DNA of 64,000 nucleotides from Pratylenchus scribneri (Eukaryota > Nematoda > Chromadorea > Rhabditida > Pratylenchidae), in NCBI GenBank assembly GCA_030063045.1, contig JAQSEB010000092.1, positions 496,001 through 560,000 of the forward strand, written 5' to 3'. Position numbers and translations under genes: made by a program. Positions 21,730-35,413 of this stretch are shown here, one piece after another. A model generated the notes under the pieces. That model was not told the DNA's origin, ran no database searches, and worked only from the letters and a program-made list of their open reading frames with translations. Every line of letters begins with the position of its first letter. Within the stretch, counting starts at the first letter, position 1.

Positions 21730-22355
21730 TTGAATGGATGAATTTTGAATTGGGATGATTTTTTGAATGTTTTGAATTTATTTTACTGTTCATTTTCAAT
21801 ATTTATTTCTTTTATTTATTAGGGCATTTTAAGTTTTAATTTTAATTCTCTTTCTCATAATTTTCTTTGTCTTAATTATTCTTGAATATTTTAATTTAAT
21901 TTTAATCTTAATTCGCTAAGTCCATCTCCCCCTCCTCCCCTGTCCCCCCACATTCGATAATTTTTTGGTATAGTATGTTTATTTATGCTGTGGTCACATA
22001 AAAAACGCAAAATTTTTGCAGCAAAAAAGATAATGGAAAAAGAGGAGAATTTTCTGCATGCAGTTTTTTTTTTGCAGAAAATCTCCTCTTTTTCCATTAT
22101 CTTTTTTGCTGCAAAAATTTTGCGTTTTTTATGTGACCGCAGCATTATTTATAATTTTAATTTTATGGCTTTACTTCTATATTTCTTTCATCTATTATTT
22201 ATGCTTTTAAGTTTAATTTATTTATGTCTTTTGGATATATTTCATGGATGGTGGCATATTTATTTATTTACATAGATAAAAATTATTCATATTTGATTTT
22301 TTGAAATTATTATTAATTGGATTCAATTTATTCGGGCATAAATATGCCAAAGAAT
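21730..22355. other. Convergent 3' region containing a fold-back element
   Basis: Lies between the plus-strand coiled-coil gene and the minus-strand cathepsin gene stop. Apart from the 159-base fold-back (21986-22144) it is T-rich with no gene seen. The fold-back could lie in the 3' UTR of either gene. Confidence 0.6.
21986..22144. repeat. Near-perfect 73-base inverted repeat (fold-back)
   Basis: The left arm 21986-22058 begins TGCTGTGGTCACATAAAAAA and ends TTTTCTGCA. The right arm 22073-22144 is its reverse complement except for one base change (TGCTG C GGTCAC) and one indel. The spacer is 14 bases, mostly T. Flanks are similar A/T-rich TTAT words, so a short target duplication is possible but unclear. 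It has the form of a young MITE or fold-back element. If transcribed it would give a long hairpin RNA. Confidence 0.92.
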
Positions 22356-24797
<2,442 letters not shown>

Positions 24798-25528
24798 TTT
24801 TTTGGCTTAATCTGTTAGGGAAATGGAGAGCAAAAAAGGAATAATTTTGCTTATTTTTGTTCATAAAAATAAATTTCTTTTGAATGAAATCCGATTGGGA
24901 TGAATGAAAGCACAATTTGGAAATGAGACAGCTGAGAATAAATAAAATTATGAAAGGTGGTTGTTTTTAATTATAAAAAAAATAAATATGAAATGGGAAG
25001 TGGGAAGTCATCAGATTGAGAAGACCATTGCCACCAATTTTGCCCTCCAAATCAATAGAAAAGTGGCAAAAATAAATCATTCTGGGCCTTTAGCCGCTAA
25101 TCCAAAGGGAACCCAGACGAATGGACAGCGGTACCCAAAAGACTAATAGAAAAATTGGAAGTTTCCCTTTTCGCCATTTGTTCCGCCTAAATCACTTGTT
25201 TTGACGGCCGAAAAGGTGGCTGACTCGATTTATTGGCCCTCTGACCTCGCGGTCGACCTTCTTTTATTTTGGCCTTAAAAGTTTGGCCCTAAAATGAATG
25301 AAGGAAGAAATTGAGGAAAAAGACAGTTGTTCTCTCCTTCAAGTGCGCAAAAACACAATTTTTGCAGAAAATTGGCTTTTTTGAATGAAATTGGATGAGA
25401 CATATATAAACGCATTTTAGGTAAAAATGGAGACAATGAATTTAATCTTCAAATTTGAGTAAAAAAAGTTGTAATAATTCAAAAAATTCCTTCAATTTTT
25501 ATTTATTGTCATCCAATTTCAATACTTA
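24798..25528. other. Intergenic gap between two minus-strand genes
   Basis: 730 bases between the DEG/ENaC stop and the cathepsin start. Contains only short open frames. The cathepsin promoter and 5' acceptor region lie at its left end; no other structure was seen. Confidence 0.5.
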
Positions 25529-28500
25529 TTATCCCCATCCACTTGTGTTGCTGGCATTAGATTCTTGGGTTTCCATTTGATGAAGACTGGCCAAGGCCGC
25601 GCGACTTGCCCTTCGCCTTCCTCGCCAACCCCCATCCTGCCGTCCTTTGCCCAAATAGAATTTTCTATACCATCGATGGCATTTCCAGAAAAGTGAAATG
25701 CCAATTTGGATTATGGAACAGACGGAAAGGCCAACAAAAAGGCCGGATTGACCGCCCAATTGGGAGACGAAACCGGGCAATGTTGTGGTCAAAACTTCTT
25801 GGTAGACTTCAATCTGGAAAATAATTTATGCAGTTTAATGGAGAGGAGTTAAAATATATTCTTGAGCTATGATTGGTTCAATTTTCCCTCAATGAAAAAT
25901 TGTGGCCAAGAAATTGAAATAATATGTAGATTAATGATCTATGAACGGTTAATTTTTGCCCATTGAAAAATATGGCCAAAAATTTGAATTAATTGGATAA
26001 ATAATATCCCTTTATGGCCAATAAATGAGTGAATATGATTTGATTTTACATTTTACCTCCAAATTTGTGAAATACAATTCCACACGGAACGCAGGAATAT
26101 AATTGTGACGAAGGACTGAGGCTTTTGGCCGAAATTCCTGGAATAAATGTTCTGTCCGATTGCAGGCTGGCAAACACTGAAAAAAGGCCAAAAATTGATA
26201 ATTTAGGAATTAAAATTTGGCCAATGATTTTTTTTGGGAATATAACGACCTAAAATAGGTCAAAGAAGATTAAAATGTGCTTGGACAAAGTAAATGGGAC
26301 AAGAATACGGTACCTTGAGAGGGATTTAAAATGGTGGAAAAATACTTTCCTTTTTTGTTAATTTACCAATTCGAATTTTCAAAATTAATCTCACTCACCC
26401 TTTTATTCAAATCATTGTCTAATCGAATGTTGATGACTGAGAAATAATTGCGAACGAGGGTAATTGGCTCACAAATTGGAATATTTTTGTAACGAATTCG
26501 GCCCAAATAGAAAACAGTGCAATTGAATGGTTCCACCACCTTTTCATATAGCCAACGACGAAGCCAACATGAATTACGGCCCTACAAAATAATTAAAATG
26601 AAGGAAAAATGCATTCATGTCCCAATTAAAGTGCCCTAATCTATCACCGACCTGATCCTCTGGATTACTTTGGCATTGTTCATTGCCCGGCAACATTGTA
26701 ATTCGTCGATTTCGGGCACGCAACAAAATTGATGAATGAAAATGCACATAATAACGAGGGAATAAGCCCACTGCCCGGTATTCATCCGTCAAATATGCAA
26801 TAATTTGGGGCTAAAATTAGAGAAGAATATTCCTTTTAGGGGTAAATTTCAACCTGCATTCCAGTTGGTTCCGTCAATCGGCTGGTCATTTGATTCTGAT
26901 TAAAAGAATATAAAGTAAAAATTAAAATTGAGATGTATAAAAATGTATTTTTGAGAAAGGCACTGAATTAATAAATACAATTTTATCATTTTCAATTTGG
27001 CATGACTTATTAATTCAAATACTTTCTCACCAAATAAACTTGAATTCGTCCATAGTCGGATGGATCCATTTGATAGAAAGTGTGATTCAGACGCATGCAA
27101 CGACCACGCAACATCACATAATATGGGACGAAAACATCGCAGCATGGAATCTCCTGATAACCGTACATGCAACGCTGGAGAAGCTGAAGAAAAAGTATAA
27201 AATGATGAATGATCATAATCATAATCAAATGGCAATTCTTCTTAAATTTATGGTATTCACATCTTGGCATGTGTATCCATATTTTTCGAATAAGTCAGTG
27301 TAAAATTCGTCCAAATTTCGATGACCTTTCCAACGGCGAAAAAGGGAATAGAGACGTTGAATCTAAAATAATGGTAAATAATAAAAAATGTAGAAACTAA
27401 ATTCGAGCAATATAAAAATCAGAATTAATCGAAAACACAAAAATCAGAATTAATCGAAAACACAAAAAATCAGAACTAGCTAAAAACACAAAAAAAATCA
27501 GAATTAGCTAAAAACACAAAAAAATCAGAATTAGCTAAAAACACAAAAAAATCAGAATTAGCTAAAAACACAAAAAAATCAGAATAGGGCAAAACAAAAA
27601 AAAATCAGAATTAGCTAAAAACACAAAAAATCAGAATAGGGCAAAACAAAAAAAAATCAGAATTAGCTAAAAACACAAAAAATCAGAATAGGGAAAAACA
27701 CAAAAATCAGAATTAGATAAAAACTTAAAAAAATATCAAAGATATAATTATAGAATATGTGTGAATAATTTTAGCATATTTTTTATTTTTGTAAAATATT
27801 TGCATTTTTCAAAATGATATATATATATATATTATAGATCAGTGAAATTGCACCTCCAATTCCCATTCAAAAATTATTGTCAAAAACCTTAAGGACGCAC
27901 TCAATTCTCTAAATGAAAAGAAAGGAAAATCTGTCACTCATCAATTTCAATCAAAAGCGATACCGTACTTACTCTCATTTCATCTATAGCCACAGGAAGA
28001 AAATTAGCCTCCTTTTGTTCTAACTCCCATTCATTTTTAAAACATACCTTTGTTCAAATTAAACCAATTTTAATGGTTTTGGTATCATTTTAAAGAGAAG
28101 GAAATTCGCTATCTTCTGAATTATTTTATATTTAAAATTACTAAATTCGTGAAATATTCATCAAAAAAGAAATTACCCTATTATATTATTTAATTTATTT
28201 CAAATAATAAACTACAACGCAACATTTTACGCTGCTTGAGAAAGGCATAAGTGCGAATTCTCTAAAAAAAATTACAAAATAATTTTTGCTTGCCTCCTGT
28301 TCAGTAATATTTTGAATGATCCTTCGTTTCATGAATTGGCCAACATTACTGAATCCGGCCCCTGCAATTGCAAAACTGATTAGCCGCCCCACAGTGACTC
28401 TATCAAGTCGGGGCAATCTCCTTCCAATGTCCCGTAAAATCAAATTGTATTTGAGCGAGTCCGGATTCTTTGGGCAAACTACCAATACAGGCATTCGAAG

Positions 28501-29177
28501 ACCTCGGGCACTGGTAAAATATTGATATGTATGAATTTAATTTGTATTTTCTCCTAACCCATCTCGACGTTGTCTTTGCTCAATTGTAATCAATGTTGCG
28601 GTTTGTCGGTCGAAATAATCATCGAACATCCATTCCGTGGTCAACAATGAAAATAACAGGCAAATGGCGATGATTGTGCCCCAAAAAATACGTTCGGCAA
28701 TTGAGCGGCTCTAAATGATTCATAAGATTATCCATAAAAGCAAATAAAATTGGTGAAAATATATTTCCAATACACAATACAGCTGAATTTAAGAATAATA
28801 AAGCCTATGAATATTAGTAATTCTAAAAGAAAAACATTGCTGAAATTAATCCCAATCCCAAATGAATTGAATAGACTTCATTTATCCTATATTCTGGCAA
28901 AAAACATTGAACAAGCCTTGAGGAATGCGGTCAGCCCATGCAATTCCGTATTCCACAAATATCGACAAGTACATTTTTTCGGCTTTTCTCCACTAATTTC
29001 ATTGCGTAATCGATGGAGGGAATGAGTGGTTGAAGAAGATGTTCCTGGCAAACATTCGGCCGGCACATTGTCCGTCATCAAAAAATCCGCAGTCAATGCA
29101 ATTGTATTATTATTTGGCGAAAATGTTCGTCGAGTTATAATGGCACGTTGCCTTCGCCCATTTGAACGACCCCACAT
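25529..29177 (-). CDS. DEG/ENaC-family amiloride-sensitive sodium channel subunit
   Basis: The start is MWGRSNGRRQRAIITRR (ATG 29175-29177); CATTCAACCAG just upstream suggests a spliced-leader acceptor. The N-terminal cytoplasmic part has NTELHGLTAFLKAC. TM1 follows as RIFWGTIIAICLLFSLLTT (about 28680), then LRMPVLVVCPKNPDSLKYN (the post-TM1 segment of the family). Further on are RGRCMRLNHTFYQMDPSDYG (about 27080), CWLRRWLYEKVVEPFNC (about 26550), CLPACNRTEHLFQ (about 26170), and before TM2 LPGFVSQLGGQSGLF, with TM2 as GLSVCSIIQIGISLF. The order and Cys-rich ectodomain match degenerin/ENaC channels, which form trimeric sodium channels in neurons, muscle or epithelium. The stop is at 25529-25531. 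An intron of about 900 bases (27366-28265) carries a minisatellite and a dispersed repeat. Confidence 0.88.
27405..27728 (-). repeat. Minisatellite of 24-27 base units, intronic array
   Basis: About a dozen units of the type AAAACACAAAAAATCAGAATTAGCT, alternating with a variant in which the end is GAATAGGGC. It is the reverse complement of the large array at 53935-55505. It lies inside a DEG/ENaC intron. Confidence 0.9.
27817..27838. repeat. Short (TA)n microsatellite
   Basis: A run of about ten TA dinucleotides in the same DEG/ENaC intron. Confidence 0.8.
27890..28115 (+). repeat. About 220 bp dispersed repeat, intronic copy
   Basis: Blocks such as TCTGTCACTCATCAATTTCA, CAATCAAAAGCGATACCGTA and CAATTTTAATGGTTTT recur as reverse complement at 36435-36665. 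It lies in a DEG/ENaC intron, beside the minisatellite. Confidence 0.7.
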
Positions 29178-32100
29178 TTTTTTTTGCTGGTTGAATGGAA
29201 ATTTTGATATAAAAATGAGCAAAAATGAATAGTAAAGGAAAACAAATTTGTATGCCAATTAATTAATTAAAATTTGATGCCATTCAACGGAGGTTCACTT
29301 CAATTATTTTTCCGTGAATCAACCCATTCAAATTATCAAATAATGGAAAAGTTTGGCCATAGTCAAACTACAAAAAAGAAGATATAATAAATCTTTCAAT
29401 AGAAGTAGCCTCGTTTTCGGCGAGTGTCCTTTATTTGCCAATTTTTGAAGGATTTATAAAGTGGCCCAAACAAAGGCCAATTAAAAGTGGAAGAAAATGA
29501 AAAATGATCCGTCTCTCTTTGGCCATTCCATTCCTTCCTTTCTTTCATTATGGATATGTGTTCATAAATAGCAAATAATTTATAAAAAAAAAATTATGAT
29601 GCACAAATATAGCTAATTCATATTTTTTTCATTTTATTCTTCTAAAGTTAAAACAATGTAAAATATTGTACAAATTTATGCAATTACATAGAAGAGCTCT
29701 CTCTATTATTTGTTCAAAATAATTCGTAAAATATTAAATCCAATCCATCCAACATTTTAATCACATTTTTTCCAACCAAAATTTAAAATGTTTTCTAATT
29801 CCAATGACATATTTCAACACAAAATTTTGCAAACGATAAACATATTTGTTTACCAATTTTCAAACATTCCGTTCCATTATTTATTTCCATTTTCCATCCT
29901 TTAAATAAATGCACATTTTTCACAAATATCAAGGATGAAGAATTAAGATCCATCCCCCACCCTCTAATTTGCATAAATGTGAAGGAAAGGTGTCACTGAC
30001 AATGGGAATCGGAGAAATGGCTCAATGGTGGAATGTTCCGGAGGTTCAGTCCTAAAATTTTATGGATTCCACCAATGCAAATTCCATTCGGCCCATACAA
30101 AAATATTCTTTGCCCACCAAAAAGAATAAAATTCCAAAGAAGGGTGACATTTTATTGGTGTTGGGAGGGGGATTTTGTTTTCTTTTTTTACCGTATAATC
30201 CTGACAGAAAGAGATATTTGGATGGGTCGAATTATTGAAAAGGTCGCAGAATTGGAGCCAAAAATAAAAAGGGGTGGGGGATTATTTACAACAAGAAGGT
30301 GGTACCGAAAAGACCCATTGGAATGGCCGGATGGAGGATGGAAGGGAGGATGAGCATAAAATGATGGGAAAAGGCCCCGATTGGGGGTTGACACCGATTA
30401 GGGCCAATAAAAGTGTGCGCATTTGTTGATTTGGGCCATAGATAAACGCATTAATCGGACAAAATGGATGGGAAAATATATACAAATAAATGTGAAGGTG
30501 GGGGAAAGGTCAACAATGATCAAAAGGGTAGATTGGCCTTTGTGGCCTTTGGGGGAAAAGGCGAATGAATACATTTGGGAAAAATTATGATGAAATGAAA
30601 GGTCAAATTGTCGGCATTTTGGATACAAAAATATGATAGCCAAAAAAAGAATATGAATGAATGGGCTAATTGGATAGATTAAATCTCCAAACAATGGGCC
30701 ATAAGTCCAGAGGGAAAATATGGCCAAGGCACATAAAAAGGCAGCAAATCAAAATCAACAATTAATAATCAAAGAGAAGAGGAGGGTTGGGGATTGGGAA
30801 GGGGAAGGAAGATTGAACCATAGATTTGGCCAACATAAAAAAGGCCAAAGGAACGGGGAAAGGCGTGTTTGAAAAGGCCAAAGTCGGGCGAACACAGCTC
30901 ATCAGCTTTGGGGTGTATTTCGCTCCTCCCAACAAATTCCCTTCCATTCCTAATTCCTATGTTTTTATTATTCTCCCCCGAATGCACGGCCCATCGCCCG
31001 CATATAAAAAGTCCAGCTGTGCGCCCCGGAGGGTCCCATTTTCCGATCTTCCATTTCTCATCAGCTGCTGCGGGGTTCATCCCAATATTTTCAGCTGCTG
31101 CGACTTTTTCCACATTTTCCTGTTTATTTTTTCATTCGCCTATTCTATGTTCCTTGCTCCCCATTTAATATTAGTCCTCAGTCAGCGTTCCCTCTATAAA
31201 AAATATTTTCCTCGTCAACAAAAAATCCTTTGATTTGGCAACATTTATTTGGGAAAATAGGAAAATGAACATTTAATTTAAATTGATAATATAACCTAAT
31301 TTGGCCCAAATTTGCTACTTTTGCTAGGCCATTTTTAATAGGATATTCTTGACAATATGATTTTTATAAAGGCAACAATTTTTCTCATTAATTTATCTTC
31401 TACATTTTCCAATTTCCCCTCTGGGCTTATCATATCACAATTCTGCCTTCCTTTGCAAATATAATAATTTTTCATTGTGTAATCTTCGTTGGCAACATTT
31501 TTGAAGCCACTGATAAAAAAATGTTCCTTTGAGCTTTTAGATAAGTAATTCCAATGATTTCTCTCTAGGAGAATTCATTGACTTTCCCTTTTTTGTGGCC
31601 TAGATATATTTCACATTCACATGTGTCCAAATTTTGCCCCTTTGATTCGATTGTTATTGGGTTTATTTTTGCGTAAAAGGCATTTAATTTTTTGAAATTT
31701 TTCTTTAAAATTGCTCCAATTTTCGCTATTTCTAATTAATTTTTATTTTCTAAATCATTTACTTCATTCCTAATTAATTATCCGACAAATTTCATCTCTT
31801 TGGCAACGGAAGAACTAAATTAACTAAAATAGAATCCATCCTTCCATTTTCCCGCACGCTCCTTTCTATATTTATGGCCATAGTAAATGTCCTTCCATTC
31901 CATCCATAGAGTCCCCATGCGCTGCCCTAGGAATGAGAATAAGGCCTTATCGATTGTGGGAGTAGGCCAAATATAAACAGAGGCATTGCTCGGAGGCACT
32001 AAAATGTAACAAAAAGTCCCAAACATAATAGAAAAAATCCAAAAATTTGTAAAAATTGCGCTAAAATTTATCCAATTTTTCATCGAATAAACAAAACAAA

Positions 32101-32284
32101 TTGAAATTGACCCCTTTGTTCCCCAAATTATTGCTATTTCCATTCCAAAGCATAACAAATTGCTAATTCAGCCATAAATTAACCAAATTATTTCACCAAT
32201 TTTTCCTTCAATATATTCGCGCACAAAACATCCAAAATTGCACTCCACCTCATCATCGCCCTTCACACAATTCTCCCATCTACA
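29178..32284. other. 3.1 kb gene-poor region between divergent genes
   Basis: Lies upstream of both the minus-strand DEG/ENaC gene and the plus-strand WG/RRM gene. Open frames at 30033-30727 and 30762-31233 are overlapping in many frames and show no recognisable motif. A minus-strand frame at 31820-32143 is listed separately. Promoters of both flanking genes are expected here, but I could not assign sites. Confidence 0.45.
31820..32143 (-). CDS. Possible small membrane or secreted peptide gene
   Basis: The ATG-initiated minus-strand frame of about 107 residues has two hydrophobic stretches (SISICFVYSM; IFTNFWIFSIMFGTFCYILV) and then a soluble tail with YIWPTPTIDKALFSFLGQR and MEWKDIYYGHKYRKERAG. 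The tail composition looks coding. No family was recognised, no splice sites checked out, and the distance from neighbouring genes is uninformative. It could be spurious. Confidence 0.22.
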   Translation of the reverse strand: MEIAIIWGTKGSISICFVYSMKNWINFSAIFTNFWIFSIMFGTFCYILVPPSNASVYIWPTPTIDKALFSFLGQRMGTLWMEWKDIYYGHKYRKERAGKWKDGFYFS

Positions 32285-34332
32285 ATGCCGGGTACTAATA
32301 ACAAATTTTGGGGACAATTACTTTGGGCAATTTTGGAATTCGATAAAGGCGAATAACAAACAAATATTTTTGGCAGGCCGCCTTCGGCGAAATCTTTTTG
32401 CTTGTTTTGCAAAATCCAATGCAAAATTGAAAGAATGCGAAGAGAAAAATGGAGAAATGATTATGCAAAATTGTGCCAATAAAAATGTTGAACAAAATCT
32501 GCAAAATGATGAGAAAAATGTGCCTAAAATTGTGATCAGCCATCCATCAGAAACTTTGCCAAATTGTTCAATGAATTCGGCATCAAATAATGCTAAAAAT
32601 TTGGATGACCGAATTGAGGTCAATTTTTGAGCAAATTTTGCTTTCAATGTCGCTTTATTTCCCTTTTCATTTGTTTATTTTTCATCGATTTTCGCGCAAT
32701 TTTATTCAAATCCCATTCAAACCATTCCCCATTTTCAGCTCACAAACGAAAAACCTTCTACCTCTAAACAATTTACTGCCTCAACAACAAAAATGGTCGC
32801 AGCACGAATGGAAGAATGGACCGAGGAGAATTCGGGATGGGCCAAACCTGCATCAGTCCATTCTGGGCCAATCAAAGAGGAATGGGGCAAAATGCAACAG
32901 AATGGATGGACGGCAAATGCAACTGCAATTCGAATGGAAGAATGGAACGGACAGAATTCCGGATGGGCCAAAAACACAACAACAGTTCGTCAATGGGAGC
33001 CAATCAAGGAAGAATGGCCCAAAACATCGAAAGCAACATCGTCGCAACAGAATGGATGGACTTCTGGATGGAATGATTATCCGGAACAAACCGTGGTGGT
33101 ACAGGACAAAAAGTGGGATGAATTGGAAGAAGAGGAGCAACAGAAGAATGAGAAGAAATGGGACGAATTGGAGGAGGAAAATGACCAAATTCACAACAAC
33201 AACAACCGCAATGAAGACCATTTCGGATATTGGAATGGAGGAGAAGAATGGGGCGGCAATGTTTGGACTGCAGGTGGAGGAGGAGGAGGATGGTCGACAG
33301 GAAATGGCACAATTTTGGTGGTCAGTGGCCTGGTCGGGGCGAACATTGGCCAGGATGAGGTAAATAAATTATTAGTCTTAATCTAGGGCTAAAGTTGTTT
33401 GGGGGCGAGAGCTGGGCCTTCACCGGAATCCTAAACCCCCAATTGGGTCAATGAAGGGGATAGGGATTAAAGGTGGATTAACTTTAAATTATTCTTTATT
33501 AATTTGTGCGGGAAATGTGATAAAATAATGTGGAGGAAAAAGATATGTAAGAGGGAAAAATGGCTAGTTTAAAAAGGCAGATTGGGGCAATATTTGATTG
33601 ATAGTGATTGATAGGGAGACGGGACGGGGAGATTATACAAAAGGTGGGGGTACAGTAGGATGAATAGGAAAGGCCCTTTTAGGCATTTACATAAATATTT
33701 TATTATTTCTCAATTTAATTTAAATTATAAATTCTTATTTTCAAGCTGCGCACTTTGGTCAATTTCTTGGCTGGCAATGCCCGTGAATATGGCAGCCACA
33801 TTATTGGCGACCCAATTTTCCCTGGCAATTCTGCGGATATGGCGTTTTTCCAGGTAAATTGGAAGGAAAAATGCAAAATAGAATAATTATATTTTTTAAA
33901 GTTGGATTCCGAGGCAGCTGCGCGAAAGTCTCAATGTGCCTTGGAGGGATTTAAAGTGGAAGGACGTCACAACAAGTAAGCTCTTTTTGGGGAATTAATC
34001 CAATTAAATTTAATTTTAAATTAAATATTAATAATTCCACTTTTTTATTAAATTTTAATATTCAAATTATTTTCACCAGGAAATTGCACGCTGCCATTAT
34101 GCCGACCGGATTCGGCACAAATGCCACGATGGGGAACACTCGAATTGAGGAGCAAATTCCATGGAATACTGGACGCTTCACCAATTCGCCAATGCCAATC
34201 AATGGAGTGGCCAATGGTGGCCGTGACTCCAACAATTTCGGCGAGGATCAAAGCGACGAAATGGCCGACAATTTGGTACAGCACACTCATATCAAATTGA
34301 ACAATGTGGCCGAAGAGGAAGAGGACAATTGA
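32285..34332 (+). CDS. Trp-Gly-rich protein with RRM-like C-terminal domain
   Basis: Six exons with consistent phases: 32285-32291, 32377-32618, 32739-33359, 33746-33853, 33902-33975 and 34080-34332, giving about 434 residues. The first exon holds only MPG plus one base. The N-terminus is Asn/Lys/Glu-rich. From about 32800 come two similar blocks, ARMEEWTEENSGWAKPA...KEEWGKMQQNGWT and IRMEEWNGQNSGWAKNT...KEEWPKTS...QQNGWT, then TSGW, acidic Glu repeats and GGGWST. Exons 3-6 encode TILVVSGLVGANIGQDELR, ADMAFFQLDSEAAARKSQ, CALEGFKVEGRHN and KLHAAIMPTG, a pattern compatible with an RRM fold. WG/GW motifs beside an RRM recall GW182/TNRC6 Argonaute partners, which is inference. Intron 33360-33745 hosts a dispersed repeat. 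AATAAA lies at 34411-34416. Confidence 0.8.
33371..33690 (+). repeat. Dispersed ATTAGTC...GTACAGTAGG element, copy B
   Basis: Starts ATTAGTCTTAATCTAGGGCT and ends around GGTACAGTAGGATGAATAGG, the latter shared exactly with copy C at 46937-47252. It fills most of the 386-base intron of the WG/RRM gene, in sense orientation. Confidence 0.8.
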
Positions 34333-35413
34333 ATTGGTGGCCTTGGAATTGGAAAGAATGGAATGGCTGATTTGGATTGGAAATGGCAAATTTGATCTTT
34401 ATTCCCACTCAATAAAAATTATCATTTATCCAATTTTTGGCCATTTTCACTTCCCTCCCTCTTAAAAACGGATTTGATTCCCCTCCCCACTTAGGGTATA
34501 TTCTTTGCTGGGAATTATTTTACCAATTTAGGCTAATAATACATCAATTTAGTAAAATTAAATCATACTGTTTATCTTATAAAGTATGAATTGCAAAAAA
34601 AAAGCAACCACTTTCACGTTTCCAAATATATAAAATTCATTTTTCGGCAATTTCAAAATTTGGTTCAAAAATACACTAAAAATGGACGTAAATTTAAGAT
34701 TAGTTGATTAGAATTTCCCAGCAAAGAATTCACCCGCAAAATAAACACATTTTCAAACAAACATTTGATTTTAAAATTGAAATTCTTCACAATTTTATTT
34801 GATAATTTCCAATTTCCATTCTTGACATGCCCCACCACCACCATATTAATAATAATATTATCAAACAACAAAAACACATTCAATTGAATATTCTCAATAT
34901 TATTTAATCCATTATTATAATTACATTACATTAATCTGGAATAAATCTCATTGCTCTGTAATAATTTTCAAATTGAGTCTACAATTCTTCAAACATTGAA
35001 TTGGTTATTAATAAATAGTCGGGAAAATGTTTGATTGTTCGTTCAAGAACAACAATGTGTGAATGAAAGTGTAAATAATGGAATTTATGGATAAAATTGG
35101 ACAATGTCCAGAGTGCCAATTAAAAACCATCCAATCCAAAAAAGAATTGCCTAGCTAAAAAAAGGAGAAGAATATTTCGTGAGGAATTATTTTGTTGAAT
35201 GATTCATTTCTCAAAACAAATATAGATGAAATTTGGGGCCATCTATTTTAGGATGGATCCATCCTACCAATATCCTCGATGCTTTATCTATTTTCGGCAT
35301 CCAAAATGGGGTATTTATGGGAATATTATTTATTTATCTAAAATTAATCGAATTTATTTCTGTCACAAAATTTTCCTATAAAATCAGTGAATTTCCTTCC
35401 AATTTATCCAAAA
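34333..35413. other. Intergenic region between two plus-strand genes
   Basis: Contains the 3' UTR of the WG/RRM gene and the presumed promoter of the ShKT gene. AT-rich; no other gene seen. Open frame 34665-34883 on the minus strand shows no features. Confidence 0.5.
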
